Assembly: GCF_034356035.1 (NCBI RefSeq)
Contig: NZ_CP136423.1
Location: 930,001 to 994,000, forward strand
Source: Blautia hydrogenotrophica DSM 10507
GTDB taxonomy: Bacteria; Bacillota; Clostridia; Lachnospirales; Lachnospiraceae
DNA: 64,000 nucleotides
Reading direction: 5' to 3'
Each line of letters starts with the position of its first letter. The first letter of the stretch is position 1. Below, piece by piece: positions 59,534-64,000 of the stretch. Below the pieces are notes generated by a model, which saw nothing but the letters and a program-made list of their open reading frames with translations, ran no database searches and had not been told where the DNA came from. A program made the position numbers and the translations under genes.

Positions 59534-61470
59534 AATGGATTTACGGAAAACAGGATTGGAAGAGTTTTGAGAGGGGACAGGAGAACTGTTATCTGCTGAC
59601 CAATGGGCTGGGAGGCTTTTCCTCGGCGACTATGATCGGGTCGGTTTCCAGAAACGACCATGCGCTGCTGATGGCCTGCGTGCACGCGCCCAATCACCGG
59701 TACAATATGGTGCATCGGCTGTCCGAACAAGTGACTCTGGAAGGAGACAGCCACATGATTTCCAGTCAGGAGTTCGCGGACGGCACGCGGGAGGACGGCT
59801 GGCGTTATCTGGAGGAATTTTCCTATGAGGATACGCCTGTGTGGAGATTCCTGGTGGAAGGCGTGCAGGTCCGAAAAGAGATTTCTGTGGAACAGGGGAC
59901 GAACACTGCTGCGGTGTGCTATGAGATCACGAACCGAAGTTCCAGAATGTGTGACTTCACAGTGACGCCTTTCTTTCAGTTTACTCCGAAAGGGAGTGAG
60001 CCAAAGCCTTCTCAGGTCTTTGAGAGAGAAGAAGGCTGTGTCCGCAGCAATGGACTGAGTCTGTATTTTTGGACTGACGCGGAAGTGAAAGAAATACCGG
60101 AGATCAGCGAAGTTTACTTTTACAGCTACGACGATTGTGACGGCAGGCGTCCTACTGGGCTGGCAAAGGCGAATCACCGGATTTGCAAGACGGTAAATCC
60201 GGGGGAAAAATGCCGCTTGGAACTGGTATACAGCATGGAAACGACGGAGAAGAAGGCGGCAAGTATCCTGGCGGGACACAGAGCATACCGGAAAAAATTG
60301 GAGGAGCTGGCAGGCTTTTCCTCTGAGCTGGCGGCGTTTTTGGCTAAGAGTGCCAATCAATTTGTGTCAAGGCGGGAGTCTACAGACGGCGAGACGATTT
60401 TGGCAGGTTTTCCGTTTTTTGAGGACTGGGGCCGGGATACCATGATCGCACTTCCGGGAATCTGCATCAGTACCCGGCAGTATGGGACGGCCAGGGAGAT
60501 TTTGAGAACCTTTGCGGCCTATGAGAAGGATGGGCTGATGCCGAATCTGTTTCCGGAGGGAGGAGAAGCTCCTCTCTATAATACGGTGGACGCGGCTTTG
60601 CTGTTTATTAATTGTGTATACCTGTATTATCAGGCCACAGGAGAAAAGGCTTTCGTAAGAGAGATGTATCCGGTGGCGGAGAGGATTGTGAAAAGCTATC
60701 GACAGGGAACACATTTTGGGATTCATATGGATGAGGACGGCTTGATTATGGCAGGCCAGGAGCTAGACCAGGTGACCTGGATGGATGTGAGGGTCGGAGA
60801 GTTTCTCCCTACACCACGCCACGGCAAGCCGGTGGAGATCAATGCTTACTGGTACAATGCCCTTCAGATTATGGCCTGCTTTTCGGAGATTCTGGGCAAA
60901 GAAGGAGCAGAGTACGAAGCTCTGGCCAAGAAGGCTAAGGAGGCTTTCTGCGGCCAGTTCTGGATGGAGGACAGACATTGTCTGAAAGATGTGTTGTCGG
61001 GAACAGAGGCGGACTGTCAGGTTCGCTGCAATCAAATTTGGGCTGTGTCCATGCCCTTTACAATGTTGGATAGGGAAAAGGAGAGACAGGTGGTTGAAAC
61101 TGTGTTTGAAAAACTGTATACTCCTTATGGACTGCGGACCTTGGAGAAATCAGACCCACAATTTCATGGAACCTACGGAGGGCCGATGCAGCAGAGGGAT
61201 ATGGCCTACCATCAGGGGACAGTGTGGACTTTCCCGCTGGGGGCATATTACCTTTCCTACCTGAAGGTTCATTCCAATAGTGGGGAGGCGAAGGAGACGG
61301 TGAGAGAACAGCTGGAAGTGCTGGCAAGTGCTCTGAGAGAGGGCTGTGTCGGCCAACTGCCGGAAATTTACGACGGGGAAAATCCGACTTCTTCTAAAGG
61401 ATGTTTCGCACAGGCGTGGAGCGTGGGAGAGTTGCTCCGTGTCTTTGAGAAAATAGAAAGAGGAAACTGA
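59530..61470 (+). CDS. Glycogen debranching enzyme / amylo-alpha-1,6-glucosidase (GH133)
   Basis: 646 residues. The N-terminal beta domain (about 1-260, YLLTNGLGGFSSATMIGSVS) is followed by an (alpha/alpha)6 barrel with ILAGFPFFEDWGRDTMIALPG, LMPNLFPEGGEAPLYNTVDA, DQVTWMDVRVGEFLPTPRHG and the catalytic-region AWSVGELLRV. It removes alpha-1,6 glucosyl stubs. Overlap with the pullulanase gene shows coupled expression. Two debranching enzymes of different families in one operon suggests efficient use of branched glucans or glycogen. Confidence 0.93.
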   Translation: MKWIYGKQDWKSFERGQENCYLLTNGLGGFSSATMIGSVSRNDHALLMACVHAPNHRYNMVHRLSEQVTLEGDSHMISSQEFADGTREDGWRYLEEFSYEDTPVWRFLVEGVQVRKEISVEQGTNTAAVCYEITNRSSRMCDFTVTPFFQFTPKGSEPKPSQVFEREEGCVRSNGLSLYFWTDAEVKEIPEISEVYFYSYDDCDGRRPTGLAKANHRICKTVNPGEKCRLELVYSMETTEKKAASILAGHRAYRKKLEELAGFSSELAAFLAKSANQFVSRRESTDGETILAGFPFFEDWGRDTMIALPGICISTRQYGTAREILRTFAAYEKDGLMPNLFPEGGEAPLYNTVDAALLFINCVYLYYQATGEKAFVREMYPVAERIVKSYRQGTHFGIHMDEDGLIMAGQELDQVTWMDVRVGEFLPTPRHGKPVEINAYWYNALQIMACFSEILGKEGAEYEALAKKAKEAFCGQFWMEDRHCLKDVLSGTEADCQVRCNQIWAVSMPFTMLDREKERQVVETVFEKLYTPYGLRTLEKSDPQFHGTYGGPMQQRDMAYHQGTVWTFPLGAYYLSYLKVHSNSGEAKETVREQLEVLASALREGCVGQLPEIYDGENPTSSKGCFAQAWSVGELLRVFEKIERGN

Positions 61471-61492
61471 GTTTTGAAAGGAGATTGCTACT

Positions 61493-63754
61493 ATGGAACA
61501 GGCGTTAACGCAAATCTTAAAAGAACAGTGCCAAAAGAGCATTCAGGAAGCTTCTGACCAGGAGATCTATGCGGCTTTGCTGTGTATTGTAAAGGATAAA
61601 ATGAAAGGAATGAAGAGAAATGAGGGCAGTAAAAAGCTGTACTACATTTCCGCGGAGTTCCTGATTGGAAAACTGTTGTCCAATAACTTGATTAATCTGG
61701 GAGTATTTGAGGAGACCCGTCAGGTACTGAAAAAATATGGACATGATCTGACGGCAGTAGAAGAGGTGGAGTTAGAGCCCTCCCTTGGAAATGGAGGTCT
61801 GGGGCGTCTGGCTGCCTGCTTTTTGGATTCCATCGCCACACTGGGACTGCCCGGCGACGGTGTTGGACTGAATTACCACGACGGACTATTCCGTCAGACT
61901 TTTGTGGACCACAAGCAAAAGGAAGAGCCCAACCCTTGGATTACCAAGCAGAGTTGGCTGACCAAGACGGACTGCCATTTTGAGGTTCCGTTTGGGGACT
62001 TTACGCTGACTTCCACGATGTACGACATTGATGTTCCAGGATATAAGAATGGCAGCAATCGTCTGCACTTGTTTGACGTGGACACGGTGGATGAGGGAAT
62101 TATCCAGGATGGAATTGATTTTGACAAGACAGATATCAAAAGAAATCTGACCTTGTTCCTATATCCAGACGACAGAGATGAGAATGGTCACCTTCTGAGA
62201 ATTTATCAGCAGTACTTCATGGTCAGCAATGCAGCTCAGCTGATTTTAAAGGAGGCCGAGGAGAGAGGCTGTGATCTGTACCGTCTGCATGAACACGTGG
62301 CGATTCAGATCAACGATACCCATCCGACGATGGTGATTCCGGAGTTGATTCGTCTGCTGACGCAGAAGAAGGGCTTTAACATGGACACAGCCATTGATGT
62401 GGTGAGAAAGACCTGTGCGTATACCAACCATACGATTCTCGCGGAGGCATTGGAGAAATGGCCAGTGTCTTATCTGGAAAAAGTGGTTCCTCAGCTGATG
62501 CCGATCATCCGGGAGCTGGATGCAAGGGTGAGAAAAGATTTCCACGATGAGAGAGTCTACATTATCGACCAGTCAGACCGGGTACACATGGCACATATTG
62601 ATATTCACTATGGATATGCGGTAAATGGCGTGGCCGCCCTGCACACGGAGATACTGAAACAGTCAGAGCTGAAGCCTTTTTACGATCTCTATCCGGAGAA
62701 GTTCAACAACAAGACCAACGGCATTACCTTCCGCCGCTGGCTGATGCACTGTAATCCAAAACTGGCGGAGTATTTAAAAGAACTGGTGGGAGAGACCTAT
62801 CTGGAGGATGCTTCTGCTTTGGAAAAACTTTTGGATTATCAAGATGACCAGGAAGTGCTTCAGAATCTGCGGGCAATCAAGAAGGATGCAAAAAAGGAGC
62901 TGAAGAGCTATCTGCTTCAGACTCAGGGTGTCGAGATTGATGAAAACTCTGTCTTTGACATTCAGATCAAGCGTCTTCACGAGTACAAGAGACAGCAGAT
63001 GAATGCGCTGTATGCGATTTATAAATATAAAGAGATCAAGAAAGGCAAGCTGCCAAAACGCCCGCTCACGATGATTTTTGGAGCGAAAGCGGCTCCTGCC
63101 TATACCATTGCGAAGGATATCATTCACCTGATTCTCTGTCTGCAGGAATTGGTAGAGAAAGACCCACAGGTGAACAAATACCTGAAAATTGTGATGGTGG
63201 AAAATTATAACGTGACCAAGGCAGAGAAGCTGATACCGGCCTGCGATATCTCAGAGCAGATTTCTCTGGCGTCTAAGGAGGCGTCCGGTACGGGCAATAT
63301 GAAATTCATGCTCAATGGAGCGGTGACACTGGGAACTGAGGATGGCGCCAATGTGGAGATTCATCAGCTGGTGGGAGATGACAATATCTACATTTTTGGT
63401 GAGAAATCAAAGAAGGTCATTGAACTGTACGATACTTCCGGTTATTGTTCTGCGGATATCTATAACAGCGATCCGATGATTGAAGAGCTGGTGGATTTCA
63501 TCATCAGCAAAGAACTAATCCGCATCGGTGATCCGGTGAATTTGGGACGTTTGTACAAAGAGATTGTGAGCAAAGACTGGTTCATGACTCTGCTGGATTT
63601 AAAAGACTATATTCAGAAAAAAGAGCAGGTGCTGGAGGATTACGAAGACGAAAAAGCTTGGGAACAGAAAATGCTGGTGAACATTGCGAAGGCAGGCTTT
63701 TTCTCCTCTGACCGTACGATCGCGGAGTACAACCGTGATATCTGGCATCTGTAG
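61493..63754 (+). CDS. glgP: Glycogen/maltodextrin phosphorylase (GT35)
   Basis: 753 residues. Core blocks: [60 protein letters not shown], and the PLP site [14 protein letters not shown] with the cofactor Lys. It releases glucose-1-phosphate from the non-reducing ends of alpha-1,4 glucans. Slightly shorter than the ~800 residue E. coli enzymes, normal for this clade. ATG 61493 follows AAAGGAGA. It works with the debranching enzymes and the MalQ-type enzyme. Confidence 0.95.
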   Translation: MEQALTQILKEQCQKSIQEASDQEIYAALLCIVKDKMKGMKRNEGSKKLYYISAEFLIGKLLSNNLINLGVFEETRQVLKKYGHDLTAVEEVELEPSLGNGGLGRLAACFLDSIATLGLPGDGVGLNYHDGLFRQTFVDHKQKEEPNPWITKQSWLTKTDCHFEVPFGDFTLTSTMYDIDVPGYKNGSNRLHLFDVDTVDEGIIQDGIDFDKTDIKRNLTLFLYPDDRDENGHLLRIYQQYFMVSNAAQLILKEAEERGCDLYRLHEHVAIQINDTHPTMVIPELIRLLTQKKGFNMDTAIDVVRKTCAYTNHTILAEALEKWPVSYLEKVVPQLMPIIRELDARVRKDFHDERVYIIDQSDRVHMAHIDIHYGYAVNGVAALHTEILKQSELKPFYDLYPEKFNNKTNGITFRRWLMHCNPKLAEYLKELVGETYLEDASALEKLLDYQDDQEVLQNLRAIKKDAKKELKSYLLQTQGVEIDENSVFDIQIKRLHEYKRQQMNALYAIYKYKEIKKGKLPKRPLTMIFGAKAAPAYTIAKDIIHLILCLQELVEKDPQVNKYLKIVMVENYNVTKAEKLIPACDISEQISLASKEASGTGNMKFMLNGAVTLGTEDGANVEIHQLVGDDNIYIFGEKSKKVIELYDTSGYCSADIYNSDPMIEELVDFIISKELIRIGDPVNLGRLYKEIVSKDWFMTLLDLKDYIQKKEQVLEDYEDEKAWEQKMLVNIAKAGFFSSDRTIAEYNRDIWHL

Positions 63755-63775
63755 AAGGACAAAGGAGTTTTTAGC

Positions 63776-64000
63776 ATGAAAGAGACAGGAATACTTATGC
63801 CGTTGTCGTCTCTTCCATCGCGTACAGGAATCGGAGAGCTGGGAGAGAAGACCTGCCGCTGGCTGGAGCTTCTAGGAGACCATGGAGTCGGTATCTGGCA
63901 GCTTCTTCCCATGAACCCGGTGGGCTACGGAAATTCCCCGTATCAGCCCTACTCATCCTGTGCGGGAGATGAGATCTACATCAGTCTGGACAGTCTGTAT
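63776..64000 (+). CDS. malQ: 4-alpha-glucanotransferase, N-terminal part (truncated by window edge)
   Basis: 75 codons visible from ATG 63776 (AAAGGAG upstream). GILMPLSSLPSRTGIGELGE and WQLLPMNPVGYGNSPYQPYS are the characteristic N-terminal blocks of GH77 amylomaltase. It disproportionates short maltodextrins so that the phosphorylase can act. Last visible gene of the maltodextrin operon. Confidence 0.93.
   Translation, partial: MKETGILMPLSSLPSRTGIGELGEKTCRWLELLGDHGVGIWQLLPMNPVGYGNSPYQPYSSCAGDEIYISLDSLY

Noticed and set aside
59410..60360. 316-codon minus-strand frame within the GH133 gene (and similar ones at 58127-58939)
   Set aside because: Shadow of GC-rich coding sequence; the plus-strand genes have full family motifs.
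1..64000. CRISPR arrays, tRNA or rRNA genes, intact transposases or integrases
   Set aside because: None was found by reading. The repeats seen are not evenly spaced short direct repeats, and no cloverleaf with a CCA-type end was noticed. A dedicated scan could still find a tRNA I missed.

Overview
The window looks like chromosome from an anaerobic gut Firmicute of the Lachnospiraceae (Clostridium cluster XIVa) type. Reasons: strong AGGAGG ribosome sites, consensus sigma-A promoters, moderate GC, lipoprotein sugar-binding proteins, a BceRS/BceAB-type module, cytoplasmic maltodextrin enzymes, and a thioredoxin/rhodanese/CoA-disulfide-reductase cluster. The species cannot be fixed by reading. 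I saw no rRNA, tRNA, CRISPR array or intact transposase. The window is cut inside a histidine kinase (left end) and a malQ-type gene (right end).

Layout. 1-3.6 kb (minus strand): sensor kinase, OmpR-type regulator and mutS2. 3.6-4.2 kb: inverted-repeat, MITE-like intergenic elements. 4.2-8.1 kb: an HtrA-like protein lacking the catalytic His, YhaM exoribonuclease and an RlmD/RumA-type methyltransferase. 8.1-16.9 kb is an accessory zone. It holds two copies of a ~173-nt structured repeat, a decayed HK97-gp10 phage gene, acetyltransferase debris, a WYL regulator-TfoX-GyrI operon, an RNHCP protein, a PH-domain protein, an SDR, a frameshifted oxidase relic and a DUF1697 gene. 17.1-21.1 kb: a sulfur/redox operon (thioredoxin, rhodanese, CoADR-rhodanese, ferredoxin, membrane Fe-S protein) with a Crp-family gene convergent to it.

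21.4-30.0 kb is the most interesting block. A LacI regulator, twin palindromic operators, a sugar ABC importer, a GH32 fructosidase and a PfkB fructokinase are followed by a GH91 (inulin fructotransferase / DFA III hydrolase family) protein without a signal peptide. Together they suggest import of a small fructan or difructose anhydride and its breakdown inside the cell. 30.0-34.2 kb: a cyclase-aminotransferase-PanB operon divergent from a LysR gene. 34.7-37.8 kb: DUF3784 membrane protein, YtrA-type regulator with ABC exporter, and an acetyltransferase. 37.8-41 kb: LysR divergent from flavodoxin, CMD-cupin fusion and flavin reductase genes. 41-42.5 kb: MATE exporter behind a likely attenuator. 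42.7-45.5 kb: a large transmembrane Ser/Thr kinase with an unusual extracellular half. 45.9-48 kb: PepSY lipoprotein and split ThrE exporter. 48-52.6 kb: BceRS/BceAB-like peptide sensing and resistance. 52.7-64 kb: maltodextrin/glycogen locus (LacI, importer, pullulanase, GH133 debranching enzyme, phosphorylase, 4-alpha-glucanotransferase).

The two sugar loci share a logic: a LacI repressor controls a lipoprotein-dependent importer and wholly cytoplasmic glycosidases, which suits a scavenger of small oligosaccharides. Repeat families in the intergenic gaps (GC-rich hairpins ending in a terminator, and MITE-like TIR elements) recur across the window.
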